Shown: positions 25,848 to 34,704 of the stretch, in pieces | How positions within the stretch are numbered: the first letter of the stretch is position 1 | Layout: each line of letters starts with the position of its first letter | DNA from: Acinetobacter guillouiae CIP 63.46 | GTDB lineage: Bacteria; Pseudomonadota; Gammaproteobacteria; Pseudomonadales; Moraxellaceae | Direction of reading: 5' to 3' | Assembly (NCBI RefSeq): GCF_000368145.1 | Contig: NZ_KB849281.1 | Location: 259,712-323,711 of the forward strand | Length of the DNA: 64,000 nt | Program-made: the position numbers and the translations under genes | The notes under the pieces: generated by a model | Databases searched by the model: none | Told to the model about the DNA's origin: nothing | Seen by the model: the letters and a program-made list of their open reading frames with translations, nothing else

Positions 25848-26603
25848 ATGAGCTTTTCCTTACTCTCGATTAAAAAACTCAATAAATCATTTTATCGAGA
25901 TCAACAAACTTTCACCGTATTAGATGGTATTCATCTCGATATTCAGCAAGGAGAATTTATTTCTATTGTCGGAAGCAGTGGCTGTGGTAAATCGACCTTG
26001 TTGCGCTTAATTGCAGGATTAGATAAAGACTATCAAGGTGAGATTTTACTGAATCAAACACCAATACAAGGGACAGATTTAAAACGAGGTTTAATTTTTC
26101 AGGAGCACCGTCTATTGCCTTGGCTCAGTGTTTCCGAAAATATTCATTTAGCGCTCGAAGAAACCGACTTAAGCCGTGCCGAAAAAAATGCCCGTGTGGC
26201 AGAACATCTTACAATGGTGGGTTTAAAAGGTTTTGAAAATGCTTATCCACATGAGCTATCGGGTGGTATGGCGCAGCGGGTAGCGATTGCACGAGGCTTG
26301 GTTAATCAGCCTGATATTTTACTTTTAGATGAACCCTTTGGTGCTTTAGATGCAATTACACGTAGCCATCTGCAAACTGAATTACAACGTATTTGGCAAG
26401 ATCAAAAGATCACCATGATTCTAGTTACACATGATATAGAAGAAGCGGTTTATCTGGGTGATCGCGTGATCGTAATGTCTGCTCGACCAGGAAAAATTAA
26501 AGAAATCATTCAAGTTCCTTTGACCCATCCAAGACATAAAGACAGCGAATTATTATTTAACTATCGTAATCAAGCACTCAATATGCTGGACCATAGCGCA
26601 TAA
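25848..26603 (+). CDS. SsuB-like ABC transporter ATP-binding protein
   Basis: A 251-aa ATPase of the nitrate/sulfonate/taurine class. It has Walker A GSSGCGKST (about 42-50), Q-loop IFQEHRLLPWLS, signature LSGGMAQR, Walker B LLLDEPFGALDA and switch His in VTHDIEEAV. It powers the two permeases upstream. The gap to permease 2 is 30 bp, and the gap to tatA is 96 bp with no terminator that I can see. Confidence 0.92.
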   Translation: MSFSLLSIKKLNKSFYRDQQTFTVLDGIHLDIQQGEFISIVGSSGCGKSTLLRLIAGLDKDYQGEILLNQTPIQGTDLKRGLIFQEHRLLPWLSVSENIHLALEETDLSRAEKNARVAEHLTMVGLKGFENAYPHELSGGMAQRVAIARGLVNQPDILLLDEPFGALDAITRSHLQTELQRIWQDQKITMILVTHDIEEAVYLGDRVIVMSARPGKIKEIIQVPLTHPRHKDSELLFNYRNQALNMLDHSA

Positions 26604-26699
26604 TGAAATCGAATATTCATCGATATAAATATTATTTAGAAAATATATTCAAGCATGATATTTATACCAACTAGTTTTAAATTATTAAGGAAATATGAA

Positions 26700-26915
26700 A
26701 TGGGTTTATCAATTTGGCATATATTATTATTTGCCGTGATCGTTATTTTATTATTTGGTACATCAAAACTTAAAAACTTAGGTAAGGATTTAGGTGGTGC
26801 AATTAAAGATTTTAAAGACTCGGTTCATTCTGATGATCAAAAACTGTCTGAAACAAATCAGCCTAAAGAAATTCATCATCTCGATTTAAATAAAGAAAAA
26901 AACACTAACGGGTGA
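26700..26915 (+). CDS. tatA: TatA, Sec-independent translocase component
   Basis: A 71-aa protein with one N-terminal membrane helix (residues 4-21, [17 protein letters not shown]), the hinge [21 protein letters not shown] amphipathic helix, and a polar tail. TatA oligomers make the pore for folded proteins. ATG 26700 has AAGG at ideal spacing; 15 further in-frame codons upstream do not fit the family. It leads tatABC directly after the sulfonate transporter genes. Confidence 0.92.
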   Translation: MGLSIWHILLFAVIVILLFGTSKLKNLGKDLGGAIKDFKDSVHSDDQKLSETNQPKEIHHLDLNKEKNTNG

Positions 26916-26928
26916 GTACTAAATCATT

Positions 26929-27345
26929 ATGTTCAATATCAGTTTTGGTGAACTCTTGGCTTTTGCTGTTATTGCACTGATTATATTGGGACCTGAAAAG
27001 CTTCCTCAAACATTCAGGGTGGGATTACTTAAATATAGAGCCCTTAAAAATAATCTTAACAAAATCCAGCTAGAGTTAGAAAATGAACTGGAATTGCTTG
27101 AACTAAAAAGGATCATGCAAGAAGAGCTGCTCAAAATAAAACAAAACGAAGAGCTGCTCAAACAGCAGCTTGCACAAATGCAACACGAAATCCAAAGTGT
27201 ACATAGTGCTGTTGCTATAGCACATCAAGCGCCTCCTTATCCCACACATGATTATGTTTATCAAATCTCTGCGCGTGAATTAAAAGTACCCTTTTTAATT
27301 TACACAACATCATCCAATATCTTGCGTGAGGATCAAGCTGCATGA
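26929..27345 (+). CDS. tatB: TatB, Sec-independent translocase component
   Basis: A 138-aa protein starting MFNISFGELLAFAVIALIILGPEKLP, the TatB hallmark with Glu in the membrane helix and GPEKLP at the hinge. A long charged helix follows (residues about 45-95, rich in Leu, Glu, Gln and Lys, likely coiled coil), then a variable tail. TatBC recognises twin-arginine signals. It overlaps tatC by 4 bp (ATGA), so expression is coupled. Confidence 0.92.
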   Translation: MFNISFGELLAFAVIALIILGPEKLPQTFRVGLLKYRALKNNLNKIQLELENELELLELKRIMQEELLKIKQNEELLKQQLAQMQHEIQSVHSAVAIAHQAPPYPTHDYVYQISARELKVPFLIYTTSSNILREDQAA

Positions 27346-28079
27346 CCGAACAAATACTCAGTGAAACACTCACTGAAATGAAATATAGCGAACATTTAAA
27401 AGAGCTTAGAAAGCGTTTGATCTATAGCATTGCTACAGTCTTAACTATTTTTTTACTATTATTGCCCCTTGCACAACACAATTATCATTTTTTGGCTCAA
27501 CCCTTAATATCCCGATTGCCTAAAAATTCAACCATGATAGCTACAGATGTGATGAGTACATTTTTAGCGCCCTTTAAACTCAATATTTATTTTGCAATTT
27601 TATTGGCGATTCCCTTTATTCTTTATCAATTCTGGCGCTTTATTGCACCTGCTCTATATCAAAGTGAAAGAAAATTTGGCGTGGCGCTTGTACTCTCCAG
27701 CATCGGTTTATTTTATCTTGGCCTATTATTTGCCTATTATTTGATTCTGCCTTTGGCGTTAAACTTCTTTGTCTTAGCTTCACCAGATAATGTTTTACCG
27801 ATGACTGATATCAACAGTTATCTTGATTTCTGTCTCAAGCTTTTTCTGGCTTTTGGTATCGCCTTTCAAATCCCTGTACTCACCTATATTCTTATTTTTA
27901 TTGGTATTCTTTCTATTCAACAATTGGAACATTACCGTAAACACATCATTGTTTTGTTTTTCTTTATCGCAATGTTTATTACACCCCCTGATATTTTTAG
28001 CATGCTTGCACTAGCAGTACCAATGTGGCTTTTGTTTGAACTTGGTTTATGGATCACAAAAATGACCAGCCCAAAATAA
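27342..28079 (+). CDS. tatC: TatC, twin-arginine signal receptor
   Basis: A 245-aa six-helix membrane protein. It has the N-terminal SEHLKELRKRLIYSI element that binds twin-arginine signals, FRFIAPALYQSER-type loop (here FWRFIAPALYQSERKF), a conserved FAYYLILPLALNFF helix and a final ITPPDIFSMLALAVPMWLLFELGLW. Length is normal. It is an unusual location for tatABC, which in most bacteria lies in a housekeeping setting. Here it sits among sulfur genes whose products at 17575 and 45015 carry Tat signals. Confidence 0.93.
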   Translation: MTEQILSETLTEMKYSEHLKELRKRLIYSIATVLTIFLLLLPLAQHNYHFLAQPLISRLPKNSTMIATDVMSTFLAPFKLNIYFAILLAIPFILYQFWRFIAPALYQSERKFGVALVLSSIGLFYLGLLFAYYLILPLALNFFVLASPDNVLPMTDINSYLDFCLKLFLAFGIAFQIPVLTYILIFIGILSIQQLEHYRKHIIVLFFFIAMFITPPDIFSMLALAVPMWLLFELGLWITKMTSPK

Positions 28080-28080
28080 A

Positions 28081-28103
28081 ACATCCATGGGTAAAATGGA
28101 TGT
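28081..28103. terminator. bidirectional terminator between tatC and the sigma-54 activator
   Basis: ACATCCAT-gggtaaa-ATGGATGT is followed by TTT on the plus strand and by TTTTATTTT on the minus strand. It serves the two convergent genes. Confidence 0.75.
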
Positions 28104-28121
28104 TTCTATTGCACAGCCCAA

Positions 28122-29192
28122 TTAAACAATTTCATTTTTATTTGGTAATAAATTATATCTTGATAACAAATTACGTAAAACATTGCGCGACAGTCCTAAC
28201 ATTTTTGCAGTCTTAACCTGATTATTCCAGCAACTTGAAAAAGCGGTATTGACGATTTTATCTTCAATGATGTGCCATGCTTCACCATCATATTCTTGAA
28301 ATAAACGCTTGAGTACATCCTCAAACTCTTGAATCAAATCATTATCTGGTAAAACGCTTGAACCACCCTCCTCTGAAAACCTTAAATGTTCAATATCAAT
28401 GGTTTTGCCACCACTGATGAGCAGTGCATAATGGATATTATTTTCAAGCTCACGGATATTTCCCGGCCAACTATAGTTGAGTAGTGCATTTCTGGCGCGA
28501 TCACTGATGTTGGGTTTCGGCGTAATCATCTTTTGCGAATAGGAGTTTAAGAAAAAATCCACCAAAGGCAAAATGTCACCCTTACGCTCTCGCAATGGTA
28601 AAATATTTAGCACAACCACATTTAGGCGATAGTATAAATCTAAACGGAATTTATTTTCCGCGACAGCTTTACGCAAATCAACATGTGTACCAGACAAGAT
28701 GCGTACATTAATCGGGATCGGTTTACGTCCACCGACCCGAACAACTTCCTTTTCTTGCAATACACGTAACAGTTTTACTTGCAAAGACAACGGCAACTCA
28801 CCCACTTCATCCAAGAACAAAGTTCCGCCGTCGGCTGTTTCAAAAATACCTGGGCGTGTCTTATGCGCACCCGTAAATGCGCCTGCTTCATAACCAAACA
28901 ATTCAGATTCTGCAAGTGTTTCAACTAAAGCACCACAATTGACAGCAAGAAACGGCTTATTTTGGCGATCACTTTTCAAATGAATTTCACGTGCGATTAA
29001 TTCTTTACCTGTACCTGATTCACCTTGGATGATCACACTGGCAGAACTTGGTGCAATGGTTTCAACTTGGCTTAATAGCTTACGAGAGTTTTGATCAGAA
29101 AATATAATCGCTTTTGCTCTTATTGGCTTAATTGGCACACCATTATCAGGCAAGGTAATTACTTTATAATCATTATCCAAATAGGATTTCAT
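28122..29192 (-). CDS. sigma-54-dependent activator without sensor domain (SfnR-like)
   Basis: A 356-aa bacterial enhancer-binding protein. It has no receiver, GAF or PAS domain: only about 45 residues precede the AAA+ core. Walker A GESGTGKE is at 57-64, the sigma-54 contact loop GAFTGA at 104-109, Walker B TLFLDE at 124-129, and a Fis-type helix-turn-helix lies at about 325-350 (VKTAKMLGLSRNVLRNLL). This truncated design matches SfnR, the Pseudomonas activator of dimethyl sulfone and sulfonate use. Such proteins are usually controlled by their amount, made under sulfur starvation. Eleven sigma-54 promoters surround it, so it is the likely regulator of the whole region. AAGGG precedes its ATG. 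Confidence 0.9.
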   Translation of the reverse strand: MKSYLDNDYKVITLPDNGVPIKPIRAKAIIFSDQNSRKLLSQVETIAPSSASVIIQGESGTGKELIAREIHLKSDRQNKPFLAVNCGALVETLAESELFGYEAGAFTGAHKTRPGIFETADGGTLFLDEVGELPLSLQVKLLRVLQEKEVVRVGGRKPIPINVRILSGTHVDLRKAVAENKFRLDLYYRLNVVVLNILPLRERKGDILPLVDFFLNSYSQKMITPKPNISDRARNALLNYSWPGNIRELENNIHYALLISGGKTIDIEHLRFSEEGGSSVLPDNDLIQEFEDVLKRLFQEYDGEAWHIIEDKIVNTAFSSCWNNQVKTAKMLGLSRNVLRNLLSRYNLLPNKNEIV

Positions 29193-29226
29193 AATTAACC
29201 CTTTAAATAGCTGAGGAGGATATTAA

Positions 29227-29248
29227 AATAGAATAGTACAATTCTATT
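29227..29248. promoter_or_regulatory. inverted repeat upstream of the activator gene
   Basis: AATAGAAT (29227-29234) and ATTCTATT (29241-29248) form perfect 8-bp arms around a 6-bp centre, 35-56 bp before the activator start. It may be an operator for control of the activator itself; the protein that binds is unknown. The rest of 29193-29506 is AT-rich and holds only the enhancer and sigma-54 sites listed separately. Confidence 0.5.
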
Positions 29249-29362
29249 ACAAAGCTGATAAATAATAATTACAGATATTTAATCCTAAATTTATATATTG
29301 AATGATTTAATAGGCGTTTTTGCTTATGCATTTATAATCAATGTATTTCTATTTTTATGCAA

Positions 29363-29378
29363 TGTTGCTTTTTAAACA
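29363..29378. promoter_or_regulatory. putative enhancer (UAS) for the 29507 gene
   Basis: TGTTGCTTTTTAAACA keeps the left half (TGTTG) and a partial right half (AAACA) of the consensus, 83 bp upstream of the promoter at 29461-29476. Confidence 0.5.
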
Positions 29379-29460
29379 ATATGTCTGTCAATTGATCATA
29401 TATAAACAGCTTACAATAATATTTTTGAAAAAATTATATATTTTATCTCCCCTCACTATT

Positions 29461-29476
29461 TGGCACCTATTTTGCT
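29461..29476 (+). promoter_or_regulatory. sigma-54 promoter of the 29507 monooxygenase gene
   Basis: TGGCACCTATTTTGCT, close to the consensus TGGCAC-N5-TTGCW, 31 bp before ATG 29507. Confidence 0.88.
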
Positions 29477-29506
29477 CTTTTATTTAAAATTTACAGCATA
29501 GGTTAA

Positions 29507-30601
29507 ATGATGAGCATAGAGTTTGTGGGTATGGTTTTTCCAAATCAATGGTCTGAAACCAAAGGAACCCGAATTGGTCATAAAATTGATCTCGAATATT
29601 TACGTTATCATGCTCGTGCACATGAATATGCAGGTTTTGATAAAGTTTTAATCGCCAATGGACCAAGTAGCCCTGATAGTACCCAAATCGCAGCTTATCT
29701 GGCACAACAGACTGAACGACTTGGATTTATGATTGCACATCGCCCTGCGCTGATGACGCCTAATCTGGCTGCACGTTCCTTTGCCACACTGGACCATACC
29801 ACTGGCGGAGGACGCATTCGTTTACATGCCATTACGGGAATTACCGCTGAACCGCAAGAAGGTGATTATATTGTTGATAAAATTCAACGTTATGAACGCA
29901 CGGGTGAATATCTAGATATCATCCAAAAGCTTTGGAAAAGTGAGCAACCGATTCACTATGAAGGCAAATACTTTAAACTGGAAAATGCTTTCTGCCCTTT
30001 AAAACCGGTCAATGGAACTTCTATTCCGATTTCATTCGGTGGTTCTTCGGATATTGCCTACGATATCGCAGTGCGTCATGCAGATCTTTATTCGCTTTGG
30101 GGTGAGCCCTTAGCGGGCGTGAAAGAGCAGATAAATAAACTTAAAAAGGCAGCAGAAGCAGCCAATAAACCCCAGCCGCAGGTCAGTTTATCAGTACGTC
30201 TTATTATTGGGCCAACAGAACAACTCGCATGGCAACGAGCACAACAAATTTTAGCTGATATTCAGCAAAATCCAACGTTCCAAAATAATGGCTCACTTTC
30301 GGGACATAAAATTAAAGGCGTAGGTTCACAACGGTTACTGGCAGCAGCACAACAAGGTGATCGCCATGACCGAGCCTTATGGATGCCAACTGCAAGCGCA
30401 GTTGGGGCCTATGGTGATACCACCGCCCTTGTCGGAACGCCTGATACGATTATTGCCGCATTACTTGATTATGTAGATCTGGGCGTCACCACCTTTTTAA
30501 ATCGTGGTTATGATCCAATTTACGATACTGTGGACTATGGTCGTTATATTATTCCTGCGGTACGAGCTGAGGCGGCCAAGCGAAACAAACAGATTGCCTA
30601 A
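29507..30601 (+). CDS. LLM-class flavin-dependent monooxygenase (SsuD-like)
   Basis: A 364-aa luciferase-like monooxygenase. Motifs: VGMVFPNQWSETKG, AAYLAQQTERLGFMIAHRP, ARSFATLDHTTGGGRIRLHAI, IQRYERTGEYLDIIQKLW, PISFGGSSDIAYDIAVRHADLYSLWGEP and VGTPDTIIAALLDYVDLGV. It belongs to the SsuD-related class and is expected to cleave C-S bonds with FMNH2. It starts with two ATG codons; ATG 29510 has the better Shine-Dalgarno spacing, and the difference is one residue. It is a single gene between a sigma-54 promoter and a strong terminator, divergent from the activator. Confidence 0.87.
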   Translation: MMSIEFVGMVFPNQWSETKGTRIGHKIDLEYLRYHARAHEYAGFDKVLIANGPSSPDSTQIAAYLAQQTERLGFMIAHRPALMTPNLAARSFATLDHTTGGGRIRLHAITGITAEPQEGDYIVDKIQRYERTGEYLDIIQKLWKSEQPIHYEGKYFKLENAFCPLKPVNGTSIPISFGGSSDIAYDIAVRHADLYSLWGEPLAGVKEQINKLKKAAEAANKPQPQVSLSVRLIIGPTEQLAWQRAQQILADIQQNPTFQNNGSLSGHKIKGVGSQRLLAAAQQGDRHDRALWMPTASAVGAYGDTTALVGTPDTIIAALLDYVDLGVTTFLNRGYDPIYDTVDYGRYIIPAVRAEAAKRNKQIA

Positions 30602-30617
30602 GTCCTCAAGCTAAATA

Positions 30618-30655
30618 AAAACCGCTCATTTAATCGGATTGAATGAGCGGTTTTT
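30618..30655. terminator. terminator after the 29507 monooxygenase gene (bidirectional)
   Basis: ACCGCTCATT and AATGAGCGGT form a perfect 10-bp stem with an 11-nt loop, preceded by AAAA and followed by TTTTT. It can also end the leftward esterase transcript. Confidence 0.88.
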
Positions 30656-30728
30656 ATTGCTTGCTAATTTAAGGTCTTGTCATAACCATGAGCATCATTA
30701 TGAGGGATGGTTATTTTCTTCTGATTTT

Positions 30729-31997
30729 CTATTGTAAATCTGGTTTGCAAATGGACTGAATCTTCTCCCCTGCAATCACCTGTTTGGCAAATGGAATAGA
30801 ATCTTGTAGGGAAGCATTCACTGTCTCACTATGTCCCAATCCATGATACAAATGCCCTTCAACGACTGTATCTGCCTTACATGCATCCGCCACCAACTTC
30901 ATTTGATTACGTGCATCTGGTGTACGATCATTTGCCCCAGTGCCAATAAATAATGGATGATTGATTTTTAAGGTCGGGTAATAGCCATAATCATTGGATT
31001 GTTTTTCCTGTAATTTTTTATAGATCGATGGTGGATTCGCCTTATAGGCTTGCGCAGGTGAAAGTCCTGCTGTTTGAATATCTCCCATAAAACTGGTCAA
31101 ACAGGCATTTCTTGCTTGTTCCACCAAAGGCACTGCTTCAGCGGTAAAAATATCTTCAGTTTTGATTTCAGGAAATAAGCTTTGCGTCACTAAAAAACTA
31201 TAAATACCATATGCTAAGGATGGACTGACTTCATAAGGATTTAACTTTAACTGATTCTTTTCAGCTGTTGCCTCTGGGTCCTGATAAATCACTCCTGTGC
31301 CAATAGATCCTTTAATATTTAACTCTGGTGCATAGGTTGCTGAATAAGCTGAAGCTGAAACAGCCCCCGCCCCACCTTGAGATTGCCCCACAATAACAAA
31401 ACGATTTGCTAGAGGTAATTTCGTTTTAAGCGCAGCTCGACCGCTGTCTAAAATACTATAAGCAAGCATTGGATTATTGATCAGCAAGTGCGGGCCAGCC
31501 ACACCAAGTCCTTCATAGTCAGTTGCTACTACAGCGAATCCTTCTTTTAACCATCGGTTTAAATATTGTACATCTCGATAAGATCGTCCATTCCAAGAAG
31601 GTGCGCAGGCATCTGCTAGACCAACCGTACCATGTGCCCATAACACAACAGGCCAACCTTCTTTCGGTGGCGTACCTTTAGGAAGATGTACTGTCCCAGA
31701 AACCACAATGGGGGTCTTACTATCCCGTCCACTTGTTGAACTATATAAAATACGAATAGCCGTACTATCATTGTCCAAACGGATATAAGGGTTGCTGATG
31801 TCCTCTGTCTTTAAGAGTTTTCCAGCTTGTTCTGGAATCGCAGCTTTCCATGTATAAAATGCTGAAACACGTCCATCCCCATAACGATCTTCAGGCTGAG
31901 GGGCTTGCTGGGCATTTGCCATTCCAGCAGACGTTAGTATGCTTGCGACAAAAACGGATTTAACCACATTAGATATAAAAGTATTTTGCATTTTCAT
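30729..31997 (-). CDS. secreted lipase-like alpha/beta hydrolase
   Basis: A 422-aa exported serine hydrolase of the secretory lipase (LIP) kind. A Sec signal ends near AMANA-QQ (about residue 29). It shows the oxyanion stretch VVLWAHGTVG, nucleophile elbow VGQSQGGAG, a likely acid in GTGANDRTPD and catalytic His in YHGLGHSE. Several Cys residues could form periplasmic disulfides. It follows the receptor gene at 32046 by 48 bp without a promoter of its own that I can see, so it is probably read from the sigma-54 promoter at 34569-34584. It may release an organosulfur compound from an ester before or after uptake; the substrate is unknown. Confidence 0.83.
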   Translation of the reverse strand: MKMQNTFISNVVKSVFVASILTSAGMANAQQAPQPEDRYGDGRVSAFYTWKAAIPEQAGKLLKTEDISNPYIRLDNDSTAIRILYSSTSGRDSKTPIVVSGTVHLPKGTPPKEGWPVVLWAHGTVGLADACAPSWNGRSYRDVQYLNRWLKEGFAVVATDYEGLGVAGPHLLINNPMLAYSILDSGRAALKTKLPLANRFVIVGQSQGGAGAVSASAYSATYAPELNIKGSIGTGVIYQDPEATAEKNQLKLNPYEVSPSLAYGIYSFLVTQSLFPEIKTEDIFTAEAVPLVEQARNACLTSFMGDIQTAGLSPAQAYKANPPSIYKKLQEKQSNDYGYYPTLKINHPLFIGTGANDRTPDARNQMKLVADACKADTVVEGHLYHGLGHSETVNASLQDSIPFAKQVIAGEKIQSICKPDLQ

Positions 31998-32045
31998 GAC
32001 CTTGAAACCTATTTAAAAACTGTTTTAAAAAATTTATTTTTTAAT

Positions 32046-34538
32046 TTAAAAGTCGTAACTTACACGGCCATATAAATACGTTCCAAAGGCACCTTCTGGC
32101 GCATTAAAACTGTATTTGACGATGTTCCCTACAGATGAGTCTTTGGCTTTGTCTGGGTAACTGTTAAATAAATTATTTGCGCCCAGATTGAATTTTAGCC
32201 CTTTTACCCACGCATCTGCTTTGTAGCCAAAGTCCAAATCAGCAATCCATTGCGGATCAAAGGTCTGATCCAATGAAGTATTGGTATTATTTAAAGTAGT
32301 CCATTTATCATAACGACGGACTGCGGCATTGATACTCCACGCTTGATTTGACCAAAGTGCCCCCAATGCTAATTTGGTTTTTGGCGCTGTAGATTCAATT
32401 AGGCTTTGGGTATTTCGACCAGCAATACTGGAGACTGGAATTCGCTCACCTTTTGCAGTGATTGAGTCTCGGCTGTCAGTGATTTTATTTTTATGATAAG
32501 CCAAACCTAAATTCAGCTTTAACTTGCCATATTGTTCAAGATCAAGATCATGTTTTAATGCGAACTCCAAACCACGTGTTTGCGTATCTAATAAATTATT
32601 AAAAAACGCCACATTGGCAATATTTGCATACGGCGTATTTGCAAAAGCATTATTGATCACGCTGCCAGTAATATTGTCAGAAAGTAAAATACGATTTCGA
32701 ATATCGATTTGATAAAGATCTAAAGTTGCAGAGGTATTGATAAATGGTTTGAGTACCAAACCTAAAGAATAATTGGTCGATTTCTCAGGCTTAAGTGAAG
32801 TTCCACCAATCAGTAAAGCCGCTTCACTTCCCGCAACTAAAGTCCTTTGCTGTACATCTTGCCAACCTGTCGGAGTTTGCACCGTTTGTACACTATAAGC
32901 GGAGTATCCTTGCTGGGCTAATGACGGTGCGCGATAACCTGTATTGACAGATCCACGAAGAGTCAACTGCGGAGAGATATCATATTTGGCAAAGAGTTTG
33001 CCGTTGGTTGTCGAACCAAAGTCTGAATATTTTTCTGTTCGAATAGCAGCACCAACATTTAAATCTTTTACAATATCGGCTTCGAGATCCAAATAAATGC
33101 CGTACACATCTCGACTAATTTTGCGTTGGTCTTGATCTGTAATACCCGCGTATATACCTGGGATACCCGTACCTAAAGCCGTACTTGGATTAAAATAGGG
33201 TCCACGGGTATAAGCAATGGGGTCGCCTGCATTTTGTTTATATTGTTCCCAACGGTATAGCGCTCCCGTCGAAACAGTCAATGGACTGGCTAAACCATCA
33301 ATTGCAAAATCACGACTATAGTCCAGTCCTGTATTGAGTTGGGCAAAAATGTTTTCCCCTAAATCATAATGAGAGGGTGAATCTGCACCATAACTTGGGT
33401 TAATGCCATTGCCTTGTTCAGTGCTGACTTTGTTTTGTCCATAAGTGGCATACAGGTCATATTTTCCTGAAGTCTGGTTGCCTTGTTTAACCCCAAACGT
33501 GGTCGCAAAATCATCCACACTGACTAAACTCAAAGGTGAGCGTCCATCAGGATAACGTTGCTTAAAATAAATGGATTGATTCAGTACTGTTTTGGTGGTT
33601 GGAGGTTCATAAAAATTTTCCCCGATGGTCTTACGATGCCCATAACTACTAAAACCATACAAGGCAATTTCATCAGTTAAAGGTAAATCTAAATTCGCAG
33701 TGATATTGATTTGGTCTTTTTGTTCAGGAGAACCAAATTTCCAAGTTCTAAATGGTGTGTTCTGCTCGGTATATTGGGCTTGGGTTGAACCATCATAAAA
33801 TGTTCGCGTATCTGGTGCAGTATTACTTGCAGCTTCACGCTTTCCTAAATCTACGGCAACAGTTAAAGCACCATCATTGGGTAATTCAAAGCCTTTCCAA
33901 AGATTGATTTTATGCTGTTCACCATCCCCTTGTGTATAGCCTCCAGTTTGATAACTCACGCCACCACCATGATCACGTGATTTCAATATAATGTTAACCA
34001 CGCCCGCGATCGCGTCAGAACCATATTGAGCTGCGGCACCATCTCGTAAAATCTCTATACGTTCAATGGCACTAATCGGGATTAGGCTTAAATCTGTTAC
34101 CGCAGCACCTCTCCCCCCAGCATACGCTTGTCGAGTGAAGTAAGCCGCTGTATGGCGACGTTTACCATTGATCAAAATTAAGGTTTGATCTGCAGATAAA
34201 CCTCGCAATGCAATACTCGGCGGCACCGATGCACCGAAACCACCCGCAGGTGATGTTGGTAAACTCACTGACGGCGATAAGCGTGTTAATGCAGCTGCAA
34301 GATCACCTGCCCCTGTTTCTTGTAGTTCTTTGGCTGTCACAATGTCTACTGGAGCAGGAGCCTCTAAAGCACTATTGATAGCTCGCCGAGAACCCGTTAC
34401 AACAACTGATTGCAATGTCACGACATCCTCTTTTTCTGATACAGGCCTTTGTTCATTTGCCAAAGTGATTGAGGCGGTAAGTGTACTGAACGCAAAAACA
34501 GAAGAATGAAGAATGAATTGAGAAAAATATGTACGCAT
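32046..34538 (-). CDS. TonB-dependent outer-membrane receptor
   Basis: An 830-aa receptor. It has a signal peptide to about Ala27, TonB box VVTLQSVVVTG (39-49), a plug with SALEAPAPVDIVTAKELQ, GFGASVPPSIALRGLSADQTLILINGKRRH and RIEILRDGAAAQYGSDAIAGVVNI, then a barrel ending YGRVSYDF. The GKRRHTA...GSDAIAGVVN plug is typical of the receptors often called sulfonate- or carbohydrate-type rather than siderophore receptors. ATG 34538 has AAGGAAG upstream. The 23 extra codons in frame lie over the sigma-54 promoter and were discarded. It forms a likely operon with the lipase-like gene. Confidence 0.9.
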   Translation of the reverse strand: MRTYFSQFILHSSVFAFSTLTASITLANEQRPVSEKEDVVTLQSVVVTGSRRAINSALEAPAPVDIVTAKELQETGAGDLAAALTRLSPSVSLPTSPAGGFGASVPPSIALRGLSADQTLILINGKRRHTAAYFTRQAYAGGRGAAVTDLSLIPISAIERIEILRDGAAAQYGSDAIAGVVNIILKSRDHGGGVSYQTGGYTQGDGEQHKINLWKGFELPNDGALTVAVDLGKREAASNTAPDTRTFYDGSTQAQYTEQNTPFRTWKFGSPEQKDQINITANLDLPLTDEIALYGFSSYGHRKTIGENFYEPPTTKTVLNQSIYFKQRYPDGRSPLSLVSVDDFATTFGVKQGNQTSGKYDLYATYGQNKVSTEQGNGINPSYGADSPSHYDLGENIFAQLNTGLDYSRDFAIDGLASPLTVSTGALYRWEQYKQNAGDPIAYTRGPYFNPSTALGTGIPGIYAGITDQDQRKISRDVYGIYLDLEADIVKDLNVGAAIRTEKYSDFGSTTNGKLFAKYDISPQLTLRGSVNTGYRAPSLAQQGYSAYSVQTVQTPTGWQDVQQRTLVAGSEAALLIGGTSLKPEKSTNYSLGLVLKPFINTSATLDLYQIDIRNRILLSDNITGSVINNAFANTPYANIANVAFFNNLLDTQTRGLEFALKHDLDLEQYGKLKLNLGLAYHKNKITDSRDSITAKGERIPVSSIAGRNTQSLIESTAPKTKLALGALWSNQAWSINAAVRRYDKWTTLNNTNTSLDQTFDPQWIADLDFGYKADAWVKGLKFNLGANNLFNSYPDKAKDSSVGNIVKYSFNAPEGAFGTYLYGRVSYDF

Positions 34539-34568
34539 ATAAGCTTCCTTAACGATCTGCACCGATAT

Positions 34569-34584
34569 AGCAAAGCCAATGCCA
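34569..34584 (-). promoter_or_regulatory. sigma-54 promoter of the 32046 receptor operon
   Basis: Minus strand TGGCATTGGCTTTGCT, with GG and GC 12 bp apart, 31 bp before ATG 34538. Confidence 0.87.
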
Positions 34585-34630
34585 AAATTTTTATTATTGA
34601 ATATCAAAAACTTGTCATTAAAAATAAAAA

Positions 34631-34658
34631 AATCATTGTTTATATTTAAACAATGATT
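34631..34658. promoter_or_regulatory. palindromic putative enhancer (UAS)
   Basis: Perfect 12-bp arms around TATT. The inner part TGTTTATATTTAAACA resembles TGTTG-N6-CAACA with altered fifth positions (TGTTT/AAACA). It is centred about 60 bp upstream of the promoter at 34569-34584. Confidence 0.62.
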
Positions 34659-34704
34659 CGAAAAAATGTTTATAAAACCACAGATTTTCTAATGGCGCAT
34701 AAGC

